A stretch of DNA of 44,437 nt from Muribaculaceae bacterium (GCA_009775365.1 VSPM01000022.1:1-44437); one strand, 5' to 3'. Shown: positions 36,120 through 43,949, counted from the first letter of the stretch. The notes: generated by a model from the sequence alone, not told the origin. A program made the numbers and translations.

Positions 36120-36344
36120 TTAATTGAATAATCCGGTTATCAAAATTATCAAAAAACCGGTGGCAATCATAATGCCTGATTCAGTAAGGCCGCGTCGATT
36201 CTGATGCTTTATATCAGAAATAGCGAGATTTCTAAGAATCACGGCTTGAGGAGACATTGTGCTGACTCTGTGTTTTGCCGAAAGGCGTAGCCAAATTCTT
36301 AATGCGCAGCCGATAATTAATAATATGTATCCAAATTCCAACAT
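36120..36344 (-). CDS. Small two-helix membrane protein, hypothetical
   Basis: This 74-residue protein has two hydrophobic segments: MLEFGYILLIIGCALRIWL (1-19) and ESGIMIATGFLIILITGLF (about 55-73), joined by a basic linker (KHRVS, KHQNRRG). I do not recognise a family. The case for a real gene rests on the membrane layout and the terminator immediately downstream. A weak -7-like GATTTTTG lies upstream on the minus strand (36386-36379). Confidence 0.5.
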   Translation of the reverse strand: MLEFGYILLIIGCALRIWLRLSAKHRVSTMSPQAVILRNLAISDIKHQNRRGLTESGIMIATGFLIILITGLFN

Positions 36345-36529
36345 AATCCTCGTGCTTTTAAGAAACTCAATATGCTTGCAAAAATCGGCTTTAGTCGAAT
36401 AAATGCCGGCATTGTGTTTATGATTATTCCGTTTGTCAAAATAACCAATTAAAAGTTTGGAATGTTCGTAGGATGTTGGCTGTGCTTATGTTGAAACGGG
36501 GATCCGGTATGGCGCTGGTGATGAAAATG
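36345..36529. other. AT-rich intergenic region
   Basis: Between the small membrane-protein gene and the nrdG stop lie 185 bases with no supported gene and no strong hairpin. A weak -7-like element for the small gene is the only signal seen. Confidence 0.4.
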
Positions 36530-37021
36530 TTATTGATTGTAAAATATTGGCTGTTGTTTTTGCAACGATTCTTTTATGTTTATAATCCTTTGGTTGTCAG
36601 AGCCTCTGAAAAGAAGGTCGGGATTCTTTCTCGATTGAATGAAAGGGCCGTCCACTAAATAATCGGCTTTTTTCACAGCATCAGTTAAAATTTCTGAAGA
36701 GGTTATCTCTTCCCATGTATAGCCGGTGTATACCCATACGTTTCTGCCGTTGTCTTTAAGAGCTTTTATCAGAACTTTTGTGGAGTCAGGATTATAAAGC
36801 GGATCGCCGCCGGAGAGGGTGACATCGAAGTCTTCCTCTTCAACAATTTTCATAATCTCTTCAAGAGTCATTATCTTCCCGGCGTGCGGGTTCCATGACT
36901 GGGGATTATGGCAGCTCGGGCATTGATGGCAGCAGCCTGCAAGATAAATAGAAGTGCGGAACCCCGGCCCGTCGACCGTGGTTCCGCGAATTATTGATAA
37001 AATGTTGTAATAGACGCACAT
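36530..37021 (-). CDS. nrdG: Anaerobic ribonucleotide reductase activating protein
   Basis: NrdG is a radical-SAM enzyme that puts the glycyl radical on NrdD. The 163-residue protein has the [4Fe-4S] motif CxxxCxxC (Cys30, Cys34, Cys37 in AGCCHQCPSCHNP) with SGGDPLYNP (SAM-binding) downstream. It lies 32 bases after nrdD on the same strand and is presumably co-transcribed. Confidence 0.95.
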   Translation of the reverse strand: MCVYYNILSIIRGTTVDGPGFRTSIYLAGCCHQCPSCHNPQSWNPHAGKIMTLEEIMKIVEEEDFDVTLSGGDPLYNPDSTKVLIKALKDNGRNVWVYTGYTWEEITSSEILTDAVKKADYLVDGPFIQSRKNPDLLFRGSDNQRIINIKESLQKQQPIFYNQ

Positions 37022-37053
37022 GATTTTGTGGTAACTACAGAGAGAAGAGTTGT

Positions 37054-39258
37054 TTATTTATGAACCACACGGTCTTTCAGTTCTGCCAGTTTCCCGGAGT
37101 TCCATCGGTCGGTGGTGCCGACAAGATATCCGGTGATTCGTTGTATAGTCTCAAAATTCACGCCGCATTTAGGGCATGCCGTCTGATCCTTCTCTGCGTT
37201 TTCATATCCGCACTTCGGGCAGTGATTGCGATTGTGATTCACTGAGCCATAACCGATGTTGTATTTGTCCATCATGTCAACAATCTGCATGATAGCCTCT
37301 TCATTGTGGGTGGCGTCGCCATCGATTTCCACATAGAATATATGTCCTCCTCTTGTCAGGTCGTGATAGGGCGCCTCGATTTTTGCTTTATGTCGTGGAG
37401 AGCAATGATAATAAACAGGCACATGGTTGGAGTTGGTGTAGTAATCCTTGTCAGTCACTCCCGGAATTACGCCGAATTGCTTGCGGTCGACTTTAGTGAA
37501 CTTGCCGGAAAGTCCTTCGGCGGGAGTTGCAAGCACAGAATAGTTATGTCCATACTTGTCGCAATATCCATTTATTTTGTCGCGCATGAAGGTCACTATT
37601 CTCAGCCCGAGTTCCTGAGCTTCTTCCGATTCGCCGTGATGTTTCCCTATGAGGGCAATCAGAGTCTCGGCAAGGCCGATAAAGCCGATTCCGAGAGTGC
37701 CTTGGTTGATTACCTTTTCAATAGTGTCGTTAGGGCCTATGCTGTCGGAATGATTCCACAGCACACTCATGACAAGGGGGAATTGTTTTGCGAGAGCAGT
37801 CTTTTGAAACTGGTAGCGTTCTTCGAGCTGCAGCGCAGTGATGTCGAGCACGCTGTCGAGTTTGTCGAAGAATCGGGCAATTCTTTGATCCTTGTCTTCT
37901 ATCTTCATCACCTCGATTGCAAGTCGCACGATATTTACAGTGGTGAAAGAAAGATTACCGCGCCCCACAGATGTCTTTTCTCCGAATCTGTTCTCAAACA
38001 CGCGTGTGCGGCATCCCATGGTTGCCACTTCGTAAAGATAGCGTTGGGGGTCTTCTGCATTCCAAAGTTCGTGACGGTTGTATGTGGCGTCAAGATTCAG
38101 GAAGTTAGGGAAGAATCTTCTTGCAGTGACTTTGCAGGCCAGTTTATAGAGGTCATAGTTAGGGTCTTCTGGAAGATAGCTGACTCCTCTTTTTTTCTTC
38201 CATATCTGGATTGGGAATATAGCGGTTGCCCCGTTGCCCACGCCTTCATAAGTGGAGTTGAGCAATTCCCTTATCACGCATCGTCCTTCGGCGGATGTGT
38301 CGGTGCCATAATTCACAGAGGAGAACACCACCTGATTCCCTCCGCGAGAGTGGATTGTGTTCATATTATGGATAAATGCCTCCATCGACTGGTGAACGCG
38401 CCCCACTGTTTTGTTGACGGCATGTTGCAGGTATCTTTCATCCCCTTCCAGGCCGTCGAGGCTCCTCTTTATATAATCCTTTAATTCTGCATTATACAGA
38501 TGGGAGAGGTCTTTGCCGGCAAACTGTTCGAGGTTCTTTACTTCCTCAATGAAACTTGCCCTGACATAAGGTGCAAGATAAAAATCAAGAGCGGGTATCG
38601 CCTGGCCGCCGTGCATTTCATTTTGCGCTGTCTCAAGAGATATGCAGGCAATCACGCTTGCTGTCTCGATTCTTTTGGCAGGGCGAGATTCTCCATGACC
38701 GGCCACAAAACCGTGTTTGAGAATGCGGTCGAGAGGGTGTTGCACGCATGTGAGGCTCTTTGTCGGGTAATAGTCTTTGTCGTGGATATGGATATAATTG
38801 TTGCGTACTGCGGATTTCACTTTTGCCGACAAAAGATAATCATCAACAAAAGGTTTTGTCGTTTCAGATGCAAACTTCATCATCATCCCTGCCGGAGAGT
38901 CGGTGTTCATGTTTGCATTTTCTCGAGTTATATCATTGTTTTTAGCCTCAATGATTTCAAGAAACATGTCGCGAGTCTTAGCCTGGCGCGCGATAGAGCG
39001 TTGGTCGCGATATGCAATATATCGTTTTGCCACATCTTTGCGGGCGGATTTCATCAGTTCGAATTCCACGCGGTCTTGAATCTCCTCTACGGTCATACGT
39101 TCAGGGCCATTCACTCCGATTCTGTCGGTTATTTTCTGGATGAGAGATTCATCTTCGCCGAGGTCTGTGGCGAGCATTGCCTTTCTGATGGCAGCCTTGA
39201 TTTTCTCTTCATTGTAACCCACGACGCGGCCGTCGCGTTTCTCTACAATCTGTATCAT
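37054..39258 (-). CDS. nrdD: Anaerobic (class III) ribonucleoside-triphosphate reductase
   Basis: NrdD makes deoxyribonucleotides under anoxic conditions. The 734-residue protein has an N-terminal ATP-cone (about 1-95), the catalytic barrel, a C-terminal zinc ribbon with two CPKCG motifs and the glycyl-radical motif RITGYL (Gly710). It is upstream of nrdG in an operon and has a predicted promoter at 39315-39346. The presence of this pair fits an obligate or facultative anaerobe. No NrdR box was recognised. Confidence 0.97.
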   Translation of the reverse strand: MIQIVEKRDGRVVGYNEEKIKAAIRKAMLATDLGEDESLIQKITDRIGVNGPERMTVEEIQDRVEFELMKSARKDVAKRYIAYRDQRSIARQAKTRDMFLEIIEAKNNDITRENANMNTDSPAGMMMKFASETTKPFVDDYLLSAKVKSAVRNNYIHIHDKDYYPTKSLTCVQHPLDRILKHGFVAGHGESRPAKRIETASVIACISLETAQNEMHGGQAIPALDFYLAPYVRASFIEEVKNLEQFAGKDLSHLYNAELKDYIKRSLDGLEGDERYLQHAVNKTVGRVHQSMEAFIHNMNTIHSRGGNQVVFSSVNYGTDTSAEGRCVIRELLNSTYEGVGNGATAIFPIQIWKKKRGVSYLPEDPNYDLYKLACKVTARRFFPNFLNLDATYNRHELWNAEDPQRYLYEVATMGCRTRVFENRFGEKTSVGRGNLSFTTVNIVRLAIEVMKIEDKDQRIARFFDKLDSVLDITALQLEERYQFQKTALAKQFPLVMSVLWNHSDSIGPNDTIEKVINQGTLGIGFIGLAETLIALIGKHHGESEEAQELGLRIVTFMRDKINGYCDKYGHNYSVLATPAEGLSGKFTKVDRKQFGVIPGVTDKDYYTNSNHVPVYYHCSPRHKAKIEAPYHDLTRGGHIFYVEIDGDATHNEEAIMQIVDMMDKYNIGYGSVNHNRNHCPKCGYENAEKDQTACPKCGVNFETIQRITGYLVGTTDRWNSGKLAELKDRVVHK

Positions 39259-39314
39259 TGCGGTTAAATTTTGTTTTAAGTGCGGGGGGATAATGTGATT
39301 TTCATAAACCGCTG

Positions 39315-39346
39315 CAAAGGTAGATTAAAAAAGGATTTCCTGCAAG
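39315..39346 (-). promoter_or_regulatory. Predicted nrdDG promoter
   Basis: On the minus strand TACCTTTG (39322-39315) fits TAnnTTTG, with CTTG (39346-39343) 20 bases upstream as a 3-of-4 -33 box. Confidence 0.55.
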
Positions 39347-39360
39347 TGCTTTTATATATA

Positions 39361-39393
39361 AAGTTGTGAGATAAAAATTGTTTTGGACAACTT
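39361..39393. promoter_or_regulatory. Inverted repeat upstream of nrdDG
   Basis: AAGTTGT (39361-39367) and ACAACTT (39387-39393) form a perfect 7-bp inverted repeat just upstream of the predicted nrdD promoter. It could be an operator for a redox or nucleotide-responsive regulator; none is identified. Confidence 0.3.
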
Positions 39394-39625
39394 TTTAGCT
39401 GTATTAAAAAGCTATATTGTTAATTAGCAATAATATAAAATTTATTTTGGAAAACTTTGAAAAATTTTTGTGTTAAAATATTTGCAAAAATGTAACGTGT
39501 GGGTAAATAATGATTTATGATGCAGTAATCAAAATTTGATAAAAATGAGGTGGGTTGCTTTTCAAAAATGACTCTTGTTTTGTTATAAGAATGAATGGGT
39601 GGCTGGTGAGATTGGATGATGATTA

Positions 39626-39657
39626 TTTTCATTTGTAATTAAAAATTGCGAACTTTG
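39626..39657 (+). promoter_or_regulatory. Possible maeB promoter
   Basis: TTTT (39626-39629), a 20-base spacer and GAACTTTG (39650-39657) approximate the consensus with one mismatch in each box. Confidence 0.35.
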
Positions 39658-39718
39658 TGATAATTTTTAATTGCAGATGAAAAAGACGGTAAAAAGATTA
39701 ATAAAATTAGATTAGGTG

Positions 39719-41992
39719 ATGATAAAAGTTACGAAAGAGATGGCCCTCGATTATCATGAGGAAGGTAAACCAGGGAAGATAGAGATAGTTCCTACCAAGC
39801 CCTATGCATCGCAGCATGATTTGGCTTTGGCTTATTCTCCGGGTGTGGCATATCCGTGTCTGGAGATAGAAAAGAATTCGGAAGATGCGTATCGCTACAC
39901 CAACAAGGGGAATCTCGTTGGTGTGATTTCAAACGGCACTGCTGTTCTCGGGTTGGGCGACATAGGCGCGCTTGCCGGCAAACCGGTGATGGAAGGGAAG
40001 GCTCTTCTGTTTAAAATATTCGCAGGTCTTGATGCCTTCGACATCGAATTGGATGAGAAGGACCCGGCAAAGATTGTTGAGATTGTTAAAGCCATGGCTC
40101 CGACATTCGGAGGAATAAACCTCGAGGATATAAAGGCTCCGGAGTGTTTCACGATTGAGACACGCCTCAAGGAGGAATGCGACATACCGGTGATGCATGA
40201 TGACCAGCATGGCACTGCTATTATCTCAGGTGCCGGTCTTTTAAATGCGCTCCTCATTCAAGGAAAAAAGATTGGAGATGTTCGCCTTGTTGTGAATGGG
40301 GCAGGCGCAGCCGCTATAAGCTGCACCCGGCTTTATGTGGCTCTCGGAATCAATCCTAAGAACATCGTGATGTGTGACTCCAAGGGGGTTATTCGTGCCG
40401 ACAGAGAGGGCTTGAATCCGCAGAAGAGGGAATTTGCAACGGAGCGTGATTTGCATACGCTTGCCGACGCCTTGAATGGTGCAGACGTTTTCCTTGGTCT
40501 CAGTGTGGCGGATGTGGTCACTCCGGAAATGGTAATGTCGATGGCGCCTAATCCTATTGTGTTTGCTTTGGCTAATCCTGATCCCGAGATAGCCTATGAC
40601 CTCGCGGTGGCTTCGCGTCCCGATGTGATAGTTGCCACAGGAAGGAGCGACTATCCTAATCAGATTAACAATGTGATAGGTTTCCCCTATATTTTCAGAG
40701 GCGCGCTCGATTGCGGGGCTACAGGCATAAACGAGGCTATGAAGATTGCGGCCGTACATGCAATCGCCGACCTTGCCAAAGAGCCTGTGCCTTCGGTTGT
40801 GGATGAAGCTTACGGCATGAACAATATTAAATTCGGGCGCGATTATATTCTTCCCAAGGCTCTTGATCCTCGTTTGCTGCTCAGGGTTGCTCCGGCCGTG
40901 GCACGTGCTGCGTCGGAGTCGGGAATTGCAAAACGGCCTGTCCCTGACTGGAACGTATATCAGGCAAAATTGCAGAGCATAATGGGAGATGACGGAAAGA
41001 TGATGAGGCGCCTTGCCGATCTTGCCAGGCAGACTCTGAAGAGGGTGGTGATTTGCGAAGGGAATATGGACAACATGCTCCGTTCAGCCGCCCGGCTTGC
41101 TCATGACGGCATTTGTTCTCCTGTGGTGCTTGGAAATGAGGAAATGATTGAAAAGCGTGCAGATCGTCTTGGCCTTTCTCTTGATGGTGTGGAGATAGTC
41201 AATCCACGCCACGACAGAGAGGAGGCAACTCGTGAACGCTATGCCGCAATTCTGTCGGAAAAGAAGGCTCGCGAGGGATTCTCTTTCAATTATGCTCTTG
41301 AAAAGATGTATAACCGCACATATTTCGGGCTGATGATGGTTGAAACCGGAGATGCCGATGCCTGTCTGGCATCTACTTATTCTGCCGGCGAGTCTACTGC
41401 AGTAAATGTCAAATCGATAATAGGGCTTCAAGACGGATTTGACCATTTTGCAACGATGCACGTCTTAAACACACGCAAAGGTACTTTCTTTATAGCCGAT
41501 ACAGCCGTGAATCCGGATGCCGACAAGTCAACACTAATTGACATTGCGCGTCTGGCTGATAAAGCGGTGAGGTTCTTTGCACAGGAGCCTGTTATAGCCA
41601 TGCTGTCATACAGCAATTTCGGTTCGTCTAAACATGAGGAGGCTAAGTTTGTGGCTGATGCCGTAAGAGAGCTTCATGAAAAATATCCGGGAGTGTGTGT
41701 CGACGGGGAGATGCAAGTGGATTACGCTCTCAACACGGTGATGCGCGACAGGACTTTCCCGTTCAACAAACTCAATGGCAAAGATGTGAATACTTTGGTA
41801 TTCCCCAATCTTACGGCGGCAAACTCCACATGCAAGATGCTTCTTTCAATGGGAATAGGGTCGATCATAGGGCCTATACAAATGGGATTGAAGAAGCCTG
41901 TGTATTTCACCAATAGCAATTCATCTGAAAGAGAAATATATGACCTTGCGACTATTGCCGCAGTCGATGCGATAGTCCATGGCAAGAAATAA
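39719..41992 (+). CDS. maeB: NADP-dependent malic enzyme with phosphotransacetylase-like domain
   Basis: The 757-residue fusion (from ATG 39719; an adjacent GTG at 39716 adds one residue) has a malic enzyme part (about 1-425) that decarboxylates malate to pyruvate. Key segments are LALAYSPGVAYPC, MHDDQHGTA and VVNGAGAAA (dinucleotide binding). The C-terminal part (about 430-757) resembles phosphate acetyltransferase, which in MaeB homologues is regulatory, responding to acetyl-CoA. Features include ERYAAILSEKKAREGFS and DGEMQVDYALN. It is monocistronic and followed by a 16-bp hairpin. Confidence 0.95.
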   Translation: MIKVTKEMALDYHEEGKPGKIEIVPTKPYASQHDLALAYSPGVAYPCLEIEKNSEDAYRYTNKGNLVGVISNGTAVLGLGDIGALAGKPVMEGKALLFKIFAGLDAFDIELDEKDPAKIVEIVKAMAPTFGGINLEDIKAPECFTIETRLKEECDIPVMHDDQHGTAIISGAGLLNALLIQGKKIGDVRLVVNGAGAAAISCTRLYVALGINPKNIVMCDSKGVIRADREGLNPQKREFATERDLHTLADALNGADVFLGLSVADVVTPEMVMSMAPNPIVFALANPDPEIAYDLAVASRPDVIVATGRSDYPNQINNVIGFPYIFRGALDCGATGINEAMKIAAVHAIADLAKEPVPSVVDEAYGMNNIKFGRDYILPKALDPRLLLRVAPAVARAASESGIAKRPVPDWNVYQAKLQSIMGDDGKMMRRLADLARQTLKRVVICEGNMDNMLRSAARLAHDGICSPVVLGNEEMIEKRADRLGLSLDGVEIVNPRHDREEATRERYAAILSEKKAREGFSFNYALEKMYNRTYFGLMMVETGDADACLASTYSAGESTAVNVKSIIGLQDGFDHFATMHVLNTRKGTFFIADTAVNPDADKSTLIDIARLADKAVRFFAQEPVIAMLSYSNFGSSKHEEAKFVADAVRELHEKYPGVCVDGEMQVDYALNTVMRDRTFPFNKLNGKDVNTLVFPNLTAANSTCKMLLSMGIGSIIGPIQMGLKKPVYFTNSNSSEREIYDLATIAAVDAIVHGKK

Positions 41993-42065
41993 TAATTGTT
42001 GCATCAAGCATTGAAATGTATATTTGAAAGACTGACATACATTGCTGAATAGATGGCTGTTAAAC

Positions 42066-42108
42066 GTATGGGATGTGATTCCACAAGTGTTGGAATCGCA
42101 TCCCATGC
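42066..42108 (+). terminator. maeB terminator-like hairpin
   Basis: A 16-bp stem (42068-42083 with 42091-42106, one G-T pair, extendable by two pairs) closes on a 7-base loop. No U-tract follows, so termination is inferred. Confidence 0.55.
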
Positions 42109-42251
42109 TGTATGCCGGGGCAAAAGACAGGTTATGTTTTCTCATAGGTAAAACGAATATAATTCAATACAATAATCTTACTGAATATCAGCTACTTATA
42201 TAGGTTGTAAATTCTATTGAATTTCTTTATTTTGTATTGTTTTGCTCATTT

Positions 42252-42270
42252 AGTACACCATAAGTACACC
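42252..42270 (+). repeat. AGTACACC direct repeats, possible integrase arm sites
   Basis: AGTACACC occurs at 42252-42259 and again at 42263-42270, 11 bases apart, which puts both copies on the same face of the helix. The position upstream of a tyrosine integrase with an arm-binding domain suggests arm-type sites. Confidence 0.45.
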
Positions 42271-42309
42271 TTTTGCCTATTTCGATTGTTAATAGATGTT
42301 GTGGGCTAT

Positions 42310-42340
42310 TTTCGTGTTTCACAACACGGAACTATCTTTG
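42310..42340 (+). promoter_or_regulatory. Predicted integrase promoter with overlapping palindrome
   Basis: TTTC (42310-42313), 19 bases and TATCTTTG (42333-42340) fit the promoter consensus. CGTGTT and AACACG (42313-42318 and 42323-42328) form a palindrome between the boxes, and a wider repeat TGTTGTG/CACAACA pairs 42297-42303 with 42320-42326. These could be repressor sites. Confidence 0.5.
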
Positions 42341-42366
42341 CTTTACAAACACAAAATTAATCCTTT

Positions 42367-43623
42367 ATGGGCAGATTGCCAAATAAACTGAAACAAAATC
42401 CGAAGCTCGTCCAAAGAGAGATGTCCGATGGACGTGCGAGCCTTTGGCTGGAATATTATCTCGGTCGAAGTGAATCCCCCGTATATGACGATGACGGCAA
42501 TCCTGTCCTCTACGAGTCGGGGGCAATGAAAGGAAAACCTAAGTATCGAATAAAGCACTTGCGGAAGAAAGAGGCTATCAATCTCTATGTGTGGCTGCAT
42601 CCACGCACGGCGCAGGAGTGTCAGCAGAACAAGAACACTCTCCAGCTTGCCGAGAAGATACGCTTTGAGAAGGAGCAGGAGATGCTGGAAGACCGCAAGG
42701 GCTATCGGCTTAAAAGGGAGAAAGAATCAAATTTCATTCGCTATTTCCAGCAGCACTGCGACAACGAGGCTTTTACTATGCCTGTCAGAAAGTCCTATAA
42801 ATATTCGCTTATCCGTTTTAAGGAATACCTTGGCCTGACACCGAGATACTCTAAGTATGTCAACGTCATGCCGATGGATGCCGTGACTCCAGACCTCGTG
42901 CTTGGCTTTGCAAATTACCTGCGCAGCAAATGCTCCGGAGAGGGGCCACGCAAAAATTACCATTGGTTCAAGAAAGTGCTTGCCGATGCCGTTGAGGAAG
43001 ATTTGATAAAGAAGAATCCGTGCAAGGGTATAAGGATTGTCTATGACACGAATGTGGTATTGAAAGAAATCCTGACCCCGAAAGAAATCAGCAGTCTTGC
43101 CACATTCCGCTATGAGGGGGAACACCGCGAGGTTCAGCGAGCTTTTATATTCTGCTGTTTCACCGGATTACGTTACTGCGATGTGTCGGCTCTTACATTA
43201 GCCAATGTCGATTATGAGAGTATGGTAATGAGGTTCAACCAGAAGAAAAGCGCAGGACGCAGTGCCCATGCCGCTGTCGTCACTCCGCTGAACAATGAGC
43301 TGCTACGACTTATCGGTAATCCCAAAGATGAAAACAATTCCAAAGAGCGTATATTCAATCTGCCCCATACAGGCACTGCAAGAAAGCACCTCTCCCGATG
43401 GGTCAGTCTTGCCGGAATCAAGAAAAGCATCACATGGCACTGTTCCTGTCATAGCTTCGCAGTCAATCTGCTGAATTCGGGAGCTGACATAAAGACGGTA
43501 TCCTCGCTTCTCGGACACGCGAGCATCAAGATGACGGAGAAATATCTTCATGTGATCGACCAGCGCAAACAGAAAGCCATAAACAAACTTGGCAAAGTGG
43601 CGTTTGATATGGAAGAGGATTGA
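42367..43623 (+). CDS. Tyrosine-type site-specific integrase, HxxR arginine replaced by Cys
   Basis: The 418-residue protein has an N-terminal arm-binding region (about 1-110), a SAM-like core-binding domain (about 125-225) and a C-terminal catalytic domain. Catalytic positions visible are Arg269 (TGLRY), Lys293/Lys294, His358, His384 (LLGHAS) and the nucleophile Tyr393 (TEKYLHV). The second catalytic arginine of the HxxR box is missing: residues 358-362 read HCSCH where HxxRH is expected. Codon 361 (43447-43449) is TGT, one C-to-T change from CGT. The protein may therefore be inactive or altered. It is otherwise full length. Confidence 0.93.
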   Translation: MGRLPNKLKQNPKLVQREMSDGRASLWLEYYLGRSESPVYDDDGNPVLYESGAMKGKPKYRIKHLRKKEAINLYVWLHPRTAQECQQNKNTLQLAEKIRFEKEQEMLEDRKGYRLKREKESNFIRYFQQHCDNEAFTMPVRKSYKYSLIRFKEYLGLTPRYSKYVNVMPMDAVTPDLVLGFANYLRSKCSGEGPRKNYHWFKKVLADAVEEDLIKKNPCKGIRIVYDTNVVLKEILTPKEISSLATFRYEGEHREVQRAFIFCCFTGLRYCDVSALTLANVDYESMVMRFNQKKSAGRSAHAAVVTPLNNELLRLIGNPKDENNSKERIFNLPHTGTARKHLSRWVSLAGIKKSITWHCSCHSFAVNLLNSGADIKTVSSLLGHASIKMTEKYLHVIDQRKQKAINKLGKVAFDMEED

Positions 43624-43672
43624 TATTCAGCCATTGGCATTTTCGTCATTTTGGCACGATCGCCATTTGTAT

Positions 43673-43704
43673 GTTGCGTAGTCGGCGAGAAAAGGTTAAC
43701 TTTG
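43673..43704 (+). promoter_or_regulatory. Predicted promoter of a short transcript
   Basis: GTTG (43673-43676), a 20-base spacer and TAACTTTG (43697-43704) fit the Bacteroidetes consensus. The next terminator is less than 60 bases downstream. Confidence 0.55.
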
Positions 43705-43710
43705 CATATG

Positions 43711-43790
43711 ATTCAACGTCATCATGTTTTTGTTTCATTTTGACGTGGATTAGTGGTTGGACATCGGGAGGGATACCCGGTGTCCTTTTT
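43711..43790 (+). ncRNA. Candidate small RNA of about 80 nt
   Basis: Between the promoter at 43673-43704 and a strong terminator (stem 43759-43768 with 43776-43785, then TTTTT 43786-43790) lies about 80 bases without a credible ORF. ACGTCA and TGACGT (near 43717 and 43740) can form a further stem. An 11-codon reading frame begins at 43708, so an attenuator leader is an alternative. Transcript ends are inferred. Confidence 0.4.
43759..43790 (+). terminator. Terminator after the short transcript
   Basis: A 10-bp stem (one G-T pair) with a 7-base loop is followed directly by five Ts. Confidence 0.8.
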
Positions 43791-43796
43791 CTCAGT

Positions 43797-43828
43797 GTTG
43801 CCCAATCCGGCTGAAATTATTATCTTTG
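43797..43828 (+). promoter_or_regulatory. Predicted abi promoter
   Basis: GTTG (43797-43800), a 20-base spacer and TATCTTTG (43821-43828) lie just after the terminator. The leader to the GTG start at 43950 would be about 115 bases. Confidence 0.6.
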
Positions 43829-43834
43829 CGCTTA

Positions 43835-43884
43835 TAAAAAACTAAACCCGATAGCTTGACGAGTCAGAGGCTACCGGGAATCAA
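43835..43884 (-). ncRNA. Candidate antisense RNA to the abi leader
   Basis: A minus-strand promoter (43921-43890) reads into a hairpin whose arms are 43878-43870 and 43855-43847, with a 14-base loop. A U-rich run follows (minus strand of 43846-43833, with six Us in a row). On the minus strand all nine stem pairs form (one G-U); on the plus strand one pair is an A-C mismatch. This suggests the minus RNA is the functional one. It would be about 50 nt and fully complementary to the abi mRNA leader. Ends and role are inferred. Confidence 0.5.
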
Positions 43885-43889
43885 CACTG

Positions 43890-43921
43890 CAAAAGTAGTG
43901 CTTTCTTTTGATTAAAACAAA
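43890..43921 (-). promoter_or_regulatory. Predicted minus-strand promoter in the abi leader
   Basis: On the minus strand TTTG (43921-43918), exactly 20 bases, and TACTTTTG (43897-43890) match the consensus at every fixed position. Confidence 0.62.
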
Positions 43922-43949
43922 TTCCGGCTCATAAAAGATTGTAAAGCAA

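Larger units (their letters stand above)
39259..39718. other. Long AT-rich intergenic region nrdD-maeB
   Basis: This 460-base region separates divergent nrdD and maeB. It holds the nrdD promoter, a 7-bp inverted repeat (39361-39393), a near-palindrome (39416-39431) and a possible maeB promoter near 39626-39657. No gene is supported. Confidence 0.5.
41993..42366. other. Intergenic region maeB-integrase
   Basis: These 374 bases hold the maeB hairpin, an inverted repeat AATTCAATA (42161-42169 with 42215-42223), the GTACACC repeats, a palindrome at 42313-42328 and the integrase promoter. No tRNA or coding region is seen. Confidence 0.5.
43624..43949. other. Regulatory region between integrase and abi
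   Basis: These 326 bases contain no supported ORF. They hold two plus-strand promoters, one strong terminator and one minus-strand promoter-hairpin unit. Confidence 0.55.

Noticed and set aside
37306..39267. Two long plus-strand frames (392 and 255 codons) opposite nrdD
   Set aside because: They lie wholly antisense to a confident nrdD gene, have cysteine- and histidine-rich composition with no domain, and are mirror frames of its codon bias.
39349..39363. AT-rich palindrome TTTATATATAAA considered as an NrdR box
   Set aside because: It lacks the outer ACAC/GTGT parts of the NrdR consensus and could arise by chance in AT-rich DNA.
39420..39632. A 70-codon minus-strand frame in the nrdD-maeB gap
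   Set aside because: It is in AT-rich intergenic DNA, with no promoter, no domain and low-complexity composition.
42161..42223. AATTCAATA inverted repeats as integrase core sites
   Set aside because: Core sites of tyrosine recombinases are separated by 6-8 bases, but these arms are 45 bases apart; the other element end is not available for comparison.
43620..43814. A 64-codon plus-strand frame after the integrase
   Set aside because: It crosses the promoter and the strong terminator at 43759-43790, so it cannot be translated as one mRNA from there; its composition is not protein-like.
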